NCBI GenBank assembly: GCA_002842575.1
Contig: PHDJ01000017.1
Span: forward strand, 1 to 55,814
DNA from: Bacteroidetes bacterium HGW-Bacteroidetes-2
GTDB lineage: Bacteria; Bacteroidota; Bacteroidia; Flavobacteriales; Flavobacteriaceae
Reading direction: 5' to 3'
DNA length: 55,814 nt
The position numbers and the translations under genes are program-made. Under the pieces are notes generated by a model. That model saw only the letters and a list, made by a program, of their open reading frames with translations, did no database searches and had not been told where the DNA came from. Shown piece by piece: positions 9,074 through 17,643 of the stretch. The stretch's first letter is position 1. Every line of letters starts with the position of its first letter.

Positions 9074-9679
9074 ATGAAAGTAATTATTTATTTTTTTCTA
9101 GTTGTTTTTTCACTTGGTTTGTATGCGCAAGACACCTCAACAATTGTTGAAGAAATACAACATTATCAAGCAGAGCTTAATGCAGAATTTGCTAATCCGG
9201 ACACTACAATTTTAGAAAAAGATGACTTTGAATCTTTCAAACAATTACAGTTTTATCCCATAGATTTAACCTATTATGTACAAGCAAAACTGGTAAGAAC
9301 ACCTAATGAAAAGCCTTTTTTTATGCCAACAACCACAGATAGATTGCCTGAATATGTAAAATATGGTGAGCTTCATTTTAAGATAGATTCCTTGGACTTG
9401 GTTCTTGATGTTTTTCAAAACACAACACCTAAAGAAGAATATAAAAATAATTTATTTCTACCTTTTACCGATTGGACCTCTGGAGATGGCTCCTATGGCG
9501 GTGGAAGGTATATCGATGTGCTTATACCTGAGGTTGATTCTTTATATATTGATTTTAATAAAGCGTATAATCCGTATTGCGCTTATAATAAAAACTATTC
9601 TTGTCCTATTCCACCTAAGCAAAATGATTTGCCTATCCGGGTAGAAGCAGGTGTAAAGGATTTTTTAAAAGTCAAGTAA
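9074..9679 (+). CDS. DUF1684 domain protein, exported
   Basis: I chose the ATG at 9074 because it starts a clean signal peptide (MKVIIYFFLVVFSLGLYAQ); an in-frame GTG at 9050 would add eight residues. The mature part carries DUF1684 hallmarks: FKQLQFYPID near the start, the FLPFTDWTSGDGSYGGGRYIDV core, and the NPYCAYNKNYSCPIPPKQNDLPI segment with two Cys near the end. The family is widespread but has no established biochemical role. Its last 8 bases overlap the convergent crcB gene. Confidence 0.88.
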   Translation: MKVIIYFFLVVFSLGLYAQDTSTIVEEIQHYQAELNAEFANPDTTILEKDDFESFKQLQFYPIDLTYYVQAKLVRTPNEKPFFMPTTTDRLPEYVKYGELHFKIDSLDLVLDVFQNTTPKEEYKNNLFLPFTDWTSGDGSYGGGRYIDVLIPEVDSLYIDFNKAYNPYCAYNKNYSCPIPPKQNDLPIRVEAGVKDFLKVK

Positions 9680-10046
9680 TTTTTATAAGCCATAAGCCAA
9701 GAAATACTGCTAAAATGGCAAGAAAAATACTAGCTGTAGTGTATAAGGCAAAACTTATATAATTACCACTGCTCAAAAGGGATTGGTTTTGCATAGCAAA
9801 TGTCGAAAAAGTAGTGAATCCGCCACAAAATCCAGCGGTTAAAAATAACACTTGATTATTATTAAGGATATTATTTTTTAACACCAAGCCCAATAACAAT
9901 CCTATAAATAAACTTCCCACCACATTTACCAATAATGTTCCAAGAGGAATGTTGAAAAAATTGAATTTATTGAGAGGAAGACTTATTAAATAACGCAGAA
10001 CACTTCCCATGCCACCTCCAATAAAAATAAACATAAGTTGTTTCAT
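9672..10046 (-). CDS. crcB: Fluoride ion channel CrcB/Fluc
   Basis: The 124-residue protein has four membrane helices with the Fluc signatures GGGMGSVLRY near the N-terminus, NVVGSLFIG, and GFCGGFTTFSTF in helix 3, whose Phe and Thr line the fluoride path. Family members form dual-topology dimers in the inner membrane and export toxic fluoride. I see no fluoride riboswitch in the 31-bp gap before the gene upstream, and the gene may be co-transcribed with the 10078-11139 gene. It overlaps the end of the DUF1684 gene by 8 bp on the opposite strand. Confidence 0.93.
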   Translation of the reverse strand: MKQLMFIFIGGGMGSVLRYLISLPLNKFNFFNIPLGTLLVNVVGSLFIGLLLGLVLKNNILNNNQVLFLTAGFCGGFTTFSTFAMQNQSLLSSGNYISFALYTTASIFLAILAVFLGLWLIKIT

Positions 10047-10077
10047 TTACTTTACTCTTTTATATAATGGTGTTATT

Positions 10078-11139
10078 TTATAAATTAGTTGAATTTGCTT
10101 CCTGCGTTTCTAAGGGAATGTAAATTTCAGTTACCCAATAAGCTGGATTTTTTTCTTGAGGATATTGAATTCTATATACTTCAAAAGGGCTAAGAGTATT
10201 ATCTTTGGCGATATTTTTTTCGGAAATATATTTTTGTGCAACCTCCCAAGCTTGTGTTAGGTTTGTATATTTTCCTTTTAATGTTGTTTTTAAAGCAGTA
10301 CTAGATTCCATAAAACCACTTATTACGGGGCTACCGTCAGGTAGTATTACTCTATCTTTTGTTGGAATTCCTACCGTAAAAATAGCAGAATTGTTTATTT
10401 CATCCCATTCCATATATGTCACAAATGGATTGCCTTGAGCTGGAATGGTATTTTCTTCCATAAATAGTTGAATTTGCTTAATCATTTGCGCAATTTTCTC
10501 GCTTATTTCTGTTTGTTTGGCTGCAGTAGTATTATATAAATAATAACCACCACTATAGCCGGTAATACCATCTACTGAAATAGAATACACATCCATTTTT
10601 TGAAGTAAAACCGAATTTAAGTTTTCTAAACTTTTAGCGTACATCTCACTAATTTCTTCCTCTAAATTAATGTTCTGAGTAGCAAAATATATTTTTTCAA
10701 AAAGACCCAATGTGCCCTGCATAGACCAAGTAACTTTTGTTTTAGAACCATTTTCTATAGGCTCTAAACTCCATACCACAGGGTAACCTTCATCCTCTAA
10801 AGTGCCATTAAAAATAATTTTTTGTTGGAGTGATGTATTAGGAATTATGGATAATGTTTGCATGGCTCCTTCACCATCTTTTTTGCTTTTCCAGGAGTAA
10901 GAAGCGCCTTCGCCCGAAGTACTTTCTGGGTAATTTATTTTTATGGTTTCGTCTTCCATCCAGGAACCCCAAGTTTCCCAATTTCTATAATCATTTATGT
11001 TTTGAAATACTACTTCTACTGGTGCATCAATAGTTTTTGTTTCAGAAACAGCAAAATTACCATCTTGCGTACCAAAATATACAGCAACACCAATAAAGAG
11101 AATTAGGATTAAAAAAAACAAGTATTTTAATATTTTCAT
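10078..11139 (-). CDS. SRPBCC and GyrI-like two-domain protein
   Basis: This 353-residue protein has an N-terminal membrane anchor or signal (residues 3-24), then an SRPBCC/polyketide-cyclase-like fold (about 28-175; TIDAPVEVVFQNINDYRNWETWGSW is the typical opening). It ends with an AraC effector-binding or GyrI-like domain (about 180-345; final segment VYRIQYPQEKNPAYWVTEIYIPL). Such pairs bind small hydrophobic ligands in regulators, but there is no DNA-binding domain here, so it is a stand-alone ligand-binding protein facing the periplasm or membrane. The ligand is unknown. Confidence 0.85.
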   Translation of the reverse strand: MKILKYLFFLILILFIGVAVYFGTQDGNFAVSETKTIDAPVEVVFQNINDYRNWETWGSWMEDETIKINYPESTSGEGASYSWKSKKDGEGAMQTLSIIPNTSLQQKIIFNGTLEDEGYPVVWSLEPIENGSKTKVTWSMQGTLGLFEKIYFATQNINLEEEISEMYAKSLENLNSVLLQKMDVYSISVDGITGYSGGYYLYNTTAAKQTEISEKIAQMIKQIQLFMEENTIPAQGNPFVTYMEWDEINNSAIFTVGIPTKDRVILPDGSPVISGFMESSTALKTTLKGKYTNLTQAWEVAQKYISEKNIAKDNTLSPFEVYRIQYPQEKNPAYWVTEIYIPLETQEANSTNL

Positions 11140-11182
11140 AATTTTTTTTTTTACAAACTAGGATGGGCTAAGATAATCATTA

Positions 11183-11208
11183 TTGCAATTCAATTTTTAT
11201 TACATTTG
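11183..11208 (+). promoter_or_regulatory. Promoter of the DPP III-like gene
   Basis: TTG at 11183-11185 and TACATTTG at 11201-11208 (consensus TAnnTTTG) are separated by 15 bp, 22 bp upstream of the ATG at 11231. Because the promoter falls inside the longest possible reading frame, it argues for the downstream start. Confidence 0.6.
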
Positions 11209-11230
11209 TGAAAATCAAAAACAGATACGA

Positions 11231-13258
11231 ATGAAATTAAAAATGATTACATTTTTTGCTTCTGTGGCACTACTTTTTGCAAGTTGTGCTAAAGAAACAA
11301 AAACAGAGGACAAGGTCGTTGAGGAAGTTGCATTTTCCTACAATGTCGAGCAATTTGCAGATGTTAAAATACTTCGCTACCAAGTACCTGGTTGGGAAGA
11401 TCTTACTCTAAAAGAGCAAGAGCTGGTTTACTATCTTACACAGGCAGGTTTAGCAGGTAGAGATATTATGTGGGATCAAAACTACCGTCATAATCTAAAG
11501 ATTAGAAAAGCGCTGGAAAATATTTATACGTCCTATGAAGGCGATAAAGAAGCTACAGACTGGAAAAATTTTGAAATTTATTTGAAACGAGTATGGTTTT
11601 CAAACGGAATACATCATCATTACTCAAATGATAAGATAAAACCAGATTTTTCAGCAGAGTATTTGAAACTTCTTTTAACAGAAACAAACACTACATTAGA
11701 AGGTGAAGCCTTTGACGTTCTATTTAATGACAAAGATTCTAAAAAAGTAAATCAAGGAAAAGGAGTGGATAATGTAGCTCTTTCTGCAGTGAACTTCTAT
11801 GGGCCAAATGTTACTAACAAAGATGTTGAAGCCTTTTACAAAGCTAAGAAATCTCCAAATCCGGATAAGCCTTTGTCCTATGGTTTAAACTCACAGTTAG
11901 TAAAAGAAAAAGGAGTATTAACGGAACGAGTATACAAATCTGATGGTCTTTATGGAGATGCAATTGATAAAATAATTTTTTGGCTAGAAAAAGCAAAGGG
12001 AGTTGCTGAAAACCCGGCTCAAGGGGATGCTCTTGGGTTATTAATTTCTTATTATAAAACAGGCGATTTACAAACTTGGGATGATTATAACGTAGCGTGG
12101 ACTTCTGCTACAGAAGGAAATATTGATTATATAAATAGTTTTATTGAAGTATATAATGACCCATTAGGTTACAGAGGGTCGTATGAAACAATTGTGCAAA
12201 TTAAAGATTTTGATATGTCGAAAAAAATGGCTGTTTTATCTGAAAACGCACAATGGTTTGAAGATAATTCTCCACTTATGGAAGAACATAAAAAGAAAAA
12301 TGTGGTTGGGGTTACTTATAAAGTAGTTAATGTTGCAGGGGAAGCTGGCGATGCGTCTCCAAGTACACCAATAGGAGTAAATTTACCTAACGCCAACTGG
12401 ATTAGGGCTGAAGTAGGAAGTAAATCTGTTTCTTTAGGCAATATTATTCACGCTTACAACAATGCCGGAAATTCAGGACGCTTAAAAGAATTTGTGCATG
12501 ATGAAGAGGAGATGGCAATGGAAGAAGCGTATGGGCAAATTGGCGATAAATTACATACAGCTTTACACGAAGTAATTGGTCATGCTTCAGGACAATTAAA
12601 TCCTGGTGTTGGTGAAACTAAAGAAACCCTTAAAAACTACGCTTCTACTTTAGAAGAAGGACGTGCAGATTTAGTAGGCCTTTATTATCTATACAATCCT
12701 AAAATTCAAGAACTTGGGTTAGTAGATGACTGGAAAAAAGTGGGAATGACAGCTTATGATGGTTACATCCGTAATGGTTTAATGACACAATTAATACGTT
12801 TAAACCTTGGTGATGATGTAGAAGAAGCTCATATGCGAAACCGCCAGTGGGTTTCTGCTTGGGCATTTGAAAAAGGAAAAGCAGATAACGTTATTGAAAA
12901 AGTATCTCGCGATGGAAAAACCTATTTTAAAATTAATGATTATGATAAGTTGCATAAATTATTTGGAGATTTATTGCGAGAAACCCAACGCATAAAATCG
13001 GAAGGAGATTATACTGCTGTGGAAGCCCTAGTAGAAGGATACGGTGTAAAAGTGGATCAAACATTACACGCTGAAATTTTAGAACGTAACAAACAGTTTA
13101 CTTCTGCTCCTTACAGTGGATTTGTAAATCCGGTTATTACCCCAGAAATGGATGCGGAAGGAAAAATTACTTCTTTTAAAATTATACAACCGGCAACTTT
13201 TGATGAACAGATGTTGTTTTATTCCAAAGAATATGGAGTGTTACCGGAAGTGAATTAA
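11231..13258 (+). CDS. Dipeptidyl-peptidase III-like lipoprotein (M49)
   Basis: Starting at ATG 11231 gives a 675-residue protein with a lipoprotein signal (LLFASC, Cys19). It has the M49 zinc site: HEVIGH at 446-451 (HExxGH) followed by the second motif LEEGRAD (Glu475/476), which supplies the third ligand. Family enzymes remove dipeptides from the N-terminus of small peptides. Most studied DPP III enzymes are cytosolic; this one carries an export signal, so it probably digests peptides in the periplasm or on the outer membrane. It stands alone, with a promoter and a terminator of its own. Confidence 0.93.
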   Translation: MKLKMITFFASVALLFASCAKETKTEDKVVEEVAFSYNVEQFADVKILRYQVPGWEDLTLKEQELVYYLTQAGLAGRDIMWDQNYRHNLKIRKALENIYTSYEGDKEATDWKNFEIYLKRVWFSNGIHHHYSNDKIKPDFSAEYLKLLLTETNTTLEGEAFDVLFNDKDSKKVNQGKGVDNVALSAVNFYGPNVTNKDVEAFYKAKKSPNPDKPLSYGLNSQLVKEKGVLTERVYKSDGLYGDAIDKIIFWLEKAKGVAENPAQGDALGLLISYYKTGDLQTWDDYNVAWTSATEGNIDYINSFIEVYNDPLGYRGSYETIVQIKDFDMSKKMAVLSENAQWFEDNSPLMEEHKKKNVVGVTYKVVNVAGEAGDASPSTPIGVNLPNANWIRAEVGSKSVSLGNIIHAYNNAGNSGRLKEFVHDEEEMAMEEAYGQIGDKLHTALHEVIGHASGQLNPGVGETKETLKNYASTLEEGRADLVGLYYLYNPKIQELGLVDDWKKVGMTAYDGYIRNGLMTQLIRLNLGDDVEEAHMRNRQWVSAWAFEKGKADNVIEKVSRDGKTYFKINDYDKLHKLFGDLLRETQRIKSEGDYTAVEALVEGYGVKVDQTLHAEILERNKQFTSAPYSGFVNPVITPEMDAEGKITSFKIIQPATFDEQMLFYSKEYGVLPEVN

Positions 13259-13281
13259 TGCACTTTTTTAAAACTAATCTA

Positions 13282-13317
13282 AAGAGTCGTCTTATATAAA
13301 TTAGACGGCTCTTTTCT
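13282..13317 (+). terminator. Terminator of the DPP III-like gene
   Basis: Arms AAGAGTCGTCT (13282-13292) and AGACGGCTCTT (13303-13313) pair over 11 bp with one G-U, 24 bp past the stop codon, and are followed by T-rich sequence. Confidence 0.85.
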
Positions 13318-13331
13318 TTAATAGGTTAAAA

Positions 13332-13368
13332 AGAAAAAGGCCTCATCGATTAATCGAATAAAGGCCTT
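13332..13368 (-). terminator. Terminator of the 13401-14186 gene
   Basis: Arms AAGGCCT (13337-13343) and AGGCCTT (13362-13368) enclose a second palindrome (TCGATTAATCGA). On the minus strand the stem is followed by TTTTTC. It lies 32 bp beyond the stop of the lipoprotein gene. Confidence 0.7.
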
Positions 13369-13400
13369 ATACCTTCGTAAAACTCTCCCCAAAGTTTATA

Positions 13401-14186
13401 CTAGGTTAGTTGAAATCGTAAACAACCATTTTCTGTTATTGAAAAAGATCCACTCCATGTAAATGAAGAACAACTAGCTGTAAAATTGTATGTTCCCACG
13501 GGCAGATTATTAAAATTACCACCCGCACCAGTATCTGAACAATTTGGAGGACTGCTAAAGAATCCTGTGATGCTATTAGTACCAACACTTTCAACAAAAA
13601 CTGTAATTGGTCCACAACCAAAATCCTGTCCTGTCCAGAAAATTATATCTCCAGTTGGGCTTGCACCGCCGCCACTTCCGCCACCACCTTGTGCATCTCC
13701 ACAATCAACGCCATAACCACTTATGATTACGTCAATAGAGCCGTTTGCGTCTAAATTAGCTTCTAGAACAAATTCAACGCCATTAATAGCTATAGTTGCA
13801 GTGTTTGGTGGAATATCTCCAAGGTTATGTGCATAAAGTGTGAGGTAATTAAAGCCGTTAAATCCAAAATCGTAGCTAGTACTTATAGGATTACTTGGTC
13901 CATTTAAAGTTTGTTGATCAATTATTGTTTGTCCGTTAGCAATGATAGAAATAATATCACCATCAATGGTTTGATGGTCCCATACTTCAATGTTTGTAAT
14001 TCTACTTGAAATTTCAATACAACCTAAATTAGTATTAGGTCTTCCAAGATTAGAACTAGGAATTATAGAAATTTGATTTACTTGAATTTCTTCTGGTTCA
14101 GGTTCTGGTGAATTTTCTTCAGTTTCACAAGAATAAAAGACAAAGGCAAAAAGCATAAAAAGGAATACATTTTTTAATGGTTTCAT
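13401..14186 (-). CDS. Putative lipoprotein, NarL-box regulon member
   Basis: This 261-residue protein has a lipoprotein signal (VFYSC, Cys20), a Glu/Pro-rich linker and a beta-rich middle with a Gly-rich hinge near residue 170. The C-terminal domain of about 80 residues has paired cysteines and aromatic repeats (FWTGQDFGCGPITV, LPVGTYNFTASC, FTWSGSF). Similar tails occur in Bacteroidota lipoproteins of unknown role. It is preceded by a -7 element and by the palindrome at 14242, shared with two neighbouring transcription units, so it is probably a target of the two-component system at 15140-17643. Confidence 0.82.
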   Translation of the reverse strand: MKPLKNVFLFMLFAFVFYSCETEENSPEPEPEEIQVNQISIIPSSNLGRPNTNLGCIEISSRITNIEVWDHQTIDGDIISIIANGQTIIDQQTLNGPSNPISTSYDFGFNGFNYLTLYAHNLGDIPPNTATIAINGVEFVLEANLDANGSIDVIISGYGVDCGDAQGGGGSGGGASPTGDIIFWTGQDFGCGPITVFVESVGTNSITGFFSSPPNCSDTGAGGNFNNLPVGTYNFTASCSSFTWSGSFSITENGCLRFQLT

Positions 14187-14211
14187 AATGGTTGGTTTTA
14201 TTTTATAAAAT

Positions 14212-14219
14212 CAAAATTA
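14212..14219 (-). promoter_or_regulatory. -7 promoter element
   Basis: Minus strand TAATTTTG matches TAnnTTTG. Its upstream edge is 31.5 bp from the centre of the palindrome at 14242-14259, which puts the palindrome near -44 relative to the likely transcription start. Confidence 0.65.
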
Positions 14220-14241
14220 TAAACAAAGTGATTTAAAAAAA

Positions 14242-14259
14242 ATACCCAATTCTGGGTAT
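14242..14259. promoter_or_regulatory. NarL-like palindrome, site 1
   Basis: ATACCCAATTCTGGGTAT is an inverted repeat with 7-bp arms (ATACCCA/TGGGTAT). The inner 16 bp follow the 7-2-7 layout of NarL sites (TACCC...GGGTA). It lies 55 bp upstream of the start at 14186. Two more copies occur at 15091 and 18237. Confidence 0.75.
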
Positions 14260-14265
14260 ATTATT

Positions 14266-14303
14266 AAAAATCCCCTATTTGGTTTTTATTCAAATAAGGG
14301 ATT
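14266..14303 (-). terminator. Terminator of the PEGA-like gene
   Basis: On the minus strand AATCCCTTATTTG and CAAATAGGGGATT pair over 13 bp (one G-U), followed by TTTTTAAT, 41 bp past the stop of the gene at 14345. It ends only 10 bp before the site 1 palindrome. Confidence 0.8.
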
Positions 14304-14344
14304 AAAATCAAGGTAAGAACAAATAAAATATGGCTAAAATTCAA

Positions 14345-15037
14345 CTATTTTAATCGAGCTTGCAGTTCTCCAATAATATTGCCATAAGCCCTAAGCACGC
14401 GATCCCATTCTTGATATAGTTCGTCACTTTTCACACTTGTCATTGGAATGCCTGAGGCTTCGCTAATTAATTTTACTTTAAACACTAATGGCTCAGAAGA
14501 AGTTTCTTTAACAATAATTCTGGTTCTGATAGTGTTTTGTGTAAATGTTTTTAAGGACCAAGCGGTACGCAAATAACCAGTGTCTTTGTCTGTTAGTTCA
14601 ATGACGTCTATATAGGAAAGTATGATTTGATTAATTTGTTTCCAGGCTTTTTCTTTTTCCATCGAATTGCATTTTAACTCTATATCTACATTAGCTATAT
14701 CGGTTTGTAAGGATGCGTCATAGGCATCATCTCGTTTCATTTCTACAAAATAAGTTTTAGGTGGTTTGGTCATATCTTTTTTGTTACAGAATTCAATTCT
14801 TTCAATAAGAAAGCCTACTTTTTTTACAATAACTGTAGTGCAGTCATCATCAGGAACGGTTACCTCGGTGGAGCCTTTTCCTATGAGTTTTCCATTAATA
14901 AAAATTTCTGCATCGGTTTCTGAAACGCCAAGTTGTAATTTTTTTTTTCCGTAAAAGGAAATTTCAGTATTATTTGATGGAATTGCAAGGCCTAGGTAAG
15001 ATGTTGTTAATACAAATAAAAGGAATAGTTTTTTCAT
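14345..15037 (-). CDS. Secreted PEGA-like domain protein
   Basis: This 230-residue protein has a signal peptide (about 1-18) and a PEGA-like beta domain (about 36-95: DAEIFINGKLIGKGSTEVTV, then a Cys-bearing VKKVGFLIERIEFC strand pair). The C-terminal half is an unrecognised alpha/beta domain (about 100-230). PEGA domains occur in surface or periplasmic proteins and often bind polymer or cell wall. It carries NarL-like box site 2 and a -7 element, so it is probably co-regulated with the neighbouring lipoprotein and the two-component operon. Confidence 0.78.
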   Translation of the reverse strand: MKKLFLLFVLTTSYLGLAIPSNNTEISFYGKKKLQLGVSETDAEIFINGKLIGKGSTEVTVPDDDCTTVIVKKVGFLIERIEFCNKKDMTKPPKTYFVEMKRDDAYDASLQTDIANVDIELKCNSMEKEKAWKQINQIILSYIDVIELTDKDTGYLRTAWSLKTFTQNTIRTRIIVKETSSEPLVFKVKLISEASGIPMTSVKSDELYQEWDRVLRAYGNIIGELQARLK

Positions 15038-15060
15038 GATTTATAATTTTTTAGTTGCTA

Positions 15061-15068
15061 TAAATTTA
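15061..15068 (-). promoter_or_regulatory. -7 promoter element
   Basis: Minus strand TAAATTTA is one base off TAnnTTTG. Its distance to the centre of the site 2 palindrome is 31.5 bp, identical to site 1. Confidence 0.5.
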
Positions 15069-15090
15069 AAGTAGAGAAAAAAAATAAAAA

Positions 15091-15108
15091 ATACCCACTG
15101 AGGGGTAT
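15091..15108. promoter_or_regulatory. NarL-like palindrome, site 2
   Basis: ATACCCACTGAGGGGTAT has perfect ATACCC/GGGTAT arms around six bases. It lies 53 bp upstream of the PEGA-like gene start at 15037 and 31 bp past the end of the response regulator gene. Confidence 0.75.
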
Positions 15109-15139
15109 TTAATACGATTTATTAAAATTTTAAAACAAT

Positions 15140-15766
15140 TTAAAAATCATATTTTTTATCTAAAGCATACCGAAGAAGTTCTCCTTTTCCAGAAAGTCCA
15201 AGTTTGAAAAGCATGTTTTTTCGGTGTTTTTCTACCGTGGAAACAGAGGTAAAGCGTAAATTAGCAATCTCGCTGCTGGTTTTGCCAAGCCCTATGAGTT
15301 GCAGTATTTCTTTTTCACTTTTGGATAAAATATTTTTTGTGTTGGTGCTGATTGATTTTTTATCAAAATAGGATATATTAATTTCTTTATCATAAAAGGT
15401 ATTTCCTAATACCACGCTTTTTATAGCGCATAAAACCTCTTCTAATGGAGAGTTTTTAAGCAAATAACCTGAAGCCCCTGCTGCCATCATTTGTGATACT
15501 GCTTCTTCTTGATCAAACATAGTAAAGGCAATAATTTTTGTATTTGGAAAATCTTTTTTAATCAGTTTTGTTGCAGCAATGCCATCTATTTTTGGCATTT
15601 TTATATCGGTAATAACGACCATTGGTTGTTTTTTTTGAACAATTTCTAGAAGAGTTTCTCCGTCATTTGCTATACCTACAATTGAAATATCTTCTTCATA
15701 TTTAAGTAGTAATAAAATACCGTCAATAAGTGATTGATGGTCTTCGGCTATAGCTAGTGTTATCAT
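15140..15766 (-). CDS. NarL/FixJ-type response regulator
   Basis: This 208-residue regulator has a receiver domain (1-120) with the phosphoacceptor Asp54 (VVITDIKMPKIDG) and a LuxR-type helix-turn-helix (about 145-205: LSKSEKEILQLIGLGKTSSEIA, STVEKHRKNMLFKLG). It is the last gene of a three-gene operon; its ATG overlaps the kinase stop by 4 bp (ATGA). The NarL-like palindromes in front of this operon and of two adjacent genes fit its DNA-binding class, so I infer that it controls them and itself. Confidence 0.93.
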   Translation of the reverse strand: MITLAIAEDHQSLIDGILLLLKYEEDISIVGIANDGETLLEIVQKKQPMVVITDIKMPKIDGIAATKLIKKDFPNTKIIAFTMFDQEEAVSQMMAAGASGYLLKNSPLEEVLCAIKSVVLGNTFYDKEINISYFDKKSISTNTKNILSKSEKEILQLIGLGKTSSEIANLRFTSVSTVEKHRKNMLFKLGLSGKGELLRYALDKKYDF

Positions 15767-17643
15767 ATAGGTATATCTATTATAATAGTAGTGCCTCTTT
15801 TTGTCGAGCTATCAATTTCTATCGACCCATCTAGGTGTTCAATGCGCTTTTCCATGGTAGATAGTCCTATTCCAAGGTTTTTTGATTTATTTAAATCAAA
15901 GCCTTTACCATTGTCCTCAATAATAATATTGAGGGTGTTGTCAAGGTGTATTATAGAAATGGAAGCATTTGTGGCATTTGCATGTTTTATAATGTTGGTT
16001 ACTAATTCCTGAATGATTCTAAAAATAGTAATTTCCAATGTATTTTCTATTCTTGTTACAAGTCCAAAATCATTTACTTCTATTTGTAGCCCTGATGCAA
16101 CAGAAGCATTTTTAGCAAGATTTAAAATTGCAGGTAAGAGTCCTTCATTTGCTATAACGCCACTATTTTTTATATGAGCCATAGTGCGTACTTCGTTATA
16201 AGCTTGTTCAAGGAGTATTTCAGTTTTATCAAAAAATTCTTCTAAAGGGTCTGTGTTAGATTTGTTTTTGTTAATATAACCGAATTGTAGTTTTGCTGCA
16301 GCTAAAGTGGATCCAACACTATCGTGTAGTTCAGAGGCTAAACGGTGTCGTTCTTTTTCTTGCCCAGATAACATTGCATCAATGGCAGATAACTCTTGAT
16401 TTTTAAGCTGTTTTTCCATTTTTTGAATCTCAATATCTAGTTCTTGTCTTATTATAAGTTGTTTGCGTTTGCTATTTTTAAGATAGAGTATAGTTATAAA
16501 ACCAAGTGCAAGAATGCCAGCACCTAAACCAAAAGCAATGTTTCGGTTATTTACTTTTTTTTGTTGCTCGATAAGAATTTGTTTTTCTTTTTCTGCGGTT
16601 TGTAATTGAATTTCTAAAGAAGAATTTTTAAAGTTGTTTTCTTTGAAATCGAGTATATTTCTAATTTCATCATATCTAGTTAACTCGTTAAACGCATCCT
16701 TGTAATTCATTAATCCATTATTATTAATGGATTTGTATTTTTGAATATATGCCTCGCTTCGTAAGGTGTCTGAAAGATCCATGTAATTTTGAGCATCTTC
16801 TGCATACCGCAATCCTTTTTCAAATTGATTGGTTTTATAAAAAACATCTGCAAGTCGAATGGAGGTTCTAAATTTGATGTATTTTAAGAACGGTTTTTCT
16901 TCACAAAGATCAAAAGCTTGTTTATGAAAGGATATGGATTCTTCTAATTTATTGTTATATTCAAGTTGAAATGCTTTTAAAGATAGAAATAGGGGTCTTA
17001 ATTTATGTTTTTCCGATAATTGGTTTATTTCTTTTTCAAGTAAGAGCATCGTTTCAGAGGCAGACCGCTCTTCTTTAAATAGACTTTGTGAGGTGAAATA
17101 AATGACATAAATGTATGCCCAGGATTTTTCAGTAGGAGTAGTAGCCAAGGATTTAAATTCATTTAAGTAACTTAAAAAGTTTTTGTTTGTTAAATAAAAT
17201 TCAAAATGATAAAACTCCAAAATTCCTAACAATGCTGTTTTAATAAGATTGGAATTGTTTAGTTCCTTAGCGGTTATATAAGCTTCAAAAAAATAAGTTA
17301 ATGAATTTGCATCATAAGGCTTGTGATACAGATTGTTGTAACCCATTTTTAAGTTATGTATAACACTAAACTCTTTTGAGTTTGAGGAGCTATCTGTAGT
17401 ATAATAAATAGGTTTTGTTTCTTGTCCTGCATAAAATAATAACGTAGCAAGCTCTTGAAGTTCATTGCTTAGATTTTTATCTGTATGTTTTTCTGCAAGG
17501 CTTTTTGCTTTTTCAAACTCAAAGTTTATCAATAAATTACAATAGGTATTTAATGAAAAGGGAATTTCATCTATTTCTGCAGAGTAAATGTTTTCTGAAG
17601 TACATAGAAAATACAAAACGATTATCCAAGTTATATTTTTCAA
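15763..17643 (-). CDS. Sensor histidine kinase, HisKA_3 type
   Basis: This 626-residue kinase starts at a TTG (17643) that overlaps the stop of the gene before it as TTGA. The signal peptide that follows supports this start, and the next in-frame Met is about 90 residues later. A periplasmic helical, TPR-like sensor region (about 25-365) precedes one membrane helix (about 370-390) and a coiled coil. Then come the HisKA_3 domain with phosphoacceptor His440 (SELHDSVGSTLAAAK) and the HATPase domain (about 530-626: NIIKHANATNASI, IEDNGKGFD, GIGLSTMEKR). It is the partner of the regulator at 15140. The signal is unknown. Confidence 0.92.
   Translation of the reverse strand: MKNITWIIVLYFLCTSENIYSAEIDEIPFSLNTYCNLLINFEFEKAKSLAEKHTDKNLSNELQELATLLFYAGQETKPIYYTTDSSSNSKEFSVIHNLKMGYNNLYHKPYDANSLTYFFEAYITAKELNNSNLIKTALLGILEFYHFEFYLTNKNFLSYLNEFKSLATTPTEKSWAYIYVIYFTSQSLFKEERSASETMLLLEKEINQLSEKHKLRPLFLSLKAFQLEYNNKLEESISFHKQAFDLCEEKPFLKYIKFRTSIRLADVFYKTNQFEKGLRYAEDAQNYMDLSDTLRSEAYIQKYKSINNNGLMNYKDAFNELTRYDEIRNILDFKENNFKNSSLEIQLQTAEKEKQILIEQQKKVNNRNIAFGLGAGILALGFITILYLKNSKRKQLIIRQELDIEIQKMEKQLKNQELSAIDAMLSGQEKERHRLASELHDSVGSTLAAAKLQFGYINKNKSNTDPLEEFFDKTEILLEQAYNEVRTMAHIKNSGVIANEGLLPAILNLAKNASVASGLQIEVNDFGLVTRIENTLEITIFRIIQELVTNIIKHANATNASISIIHLDNTLNIIIEDNGKGFDLNKSKNLGIGLSTMEKRIEHLDGSIEIDSSTKRGTTIIIDIPI

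Noticed and set aside
13344-13359. TCGATTAATCGA palindrome as an operator
   Set aside because: It lies in the loop of a terminator between two gene ends, with no promoter to regulate.
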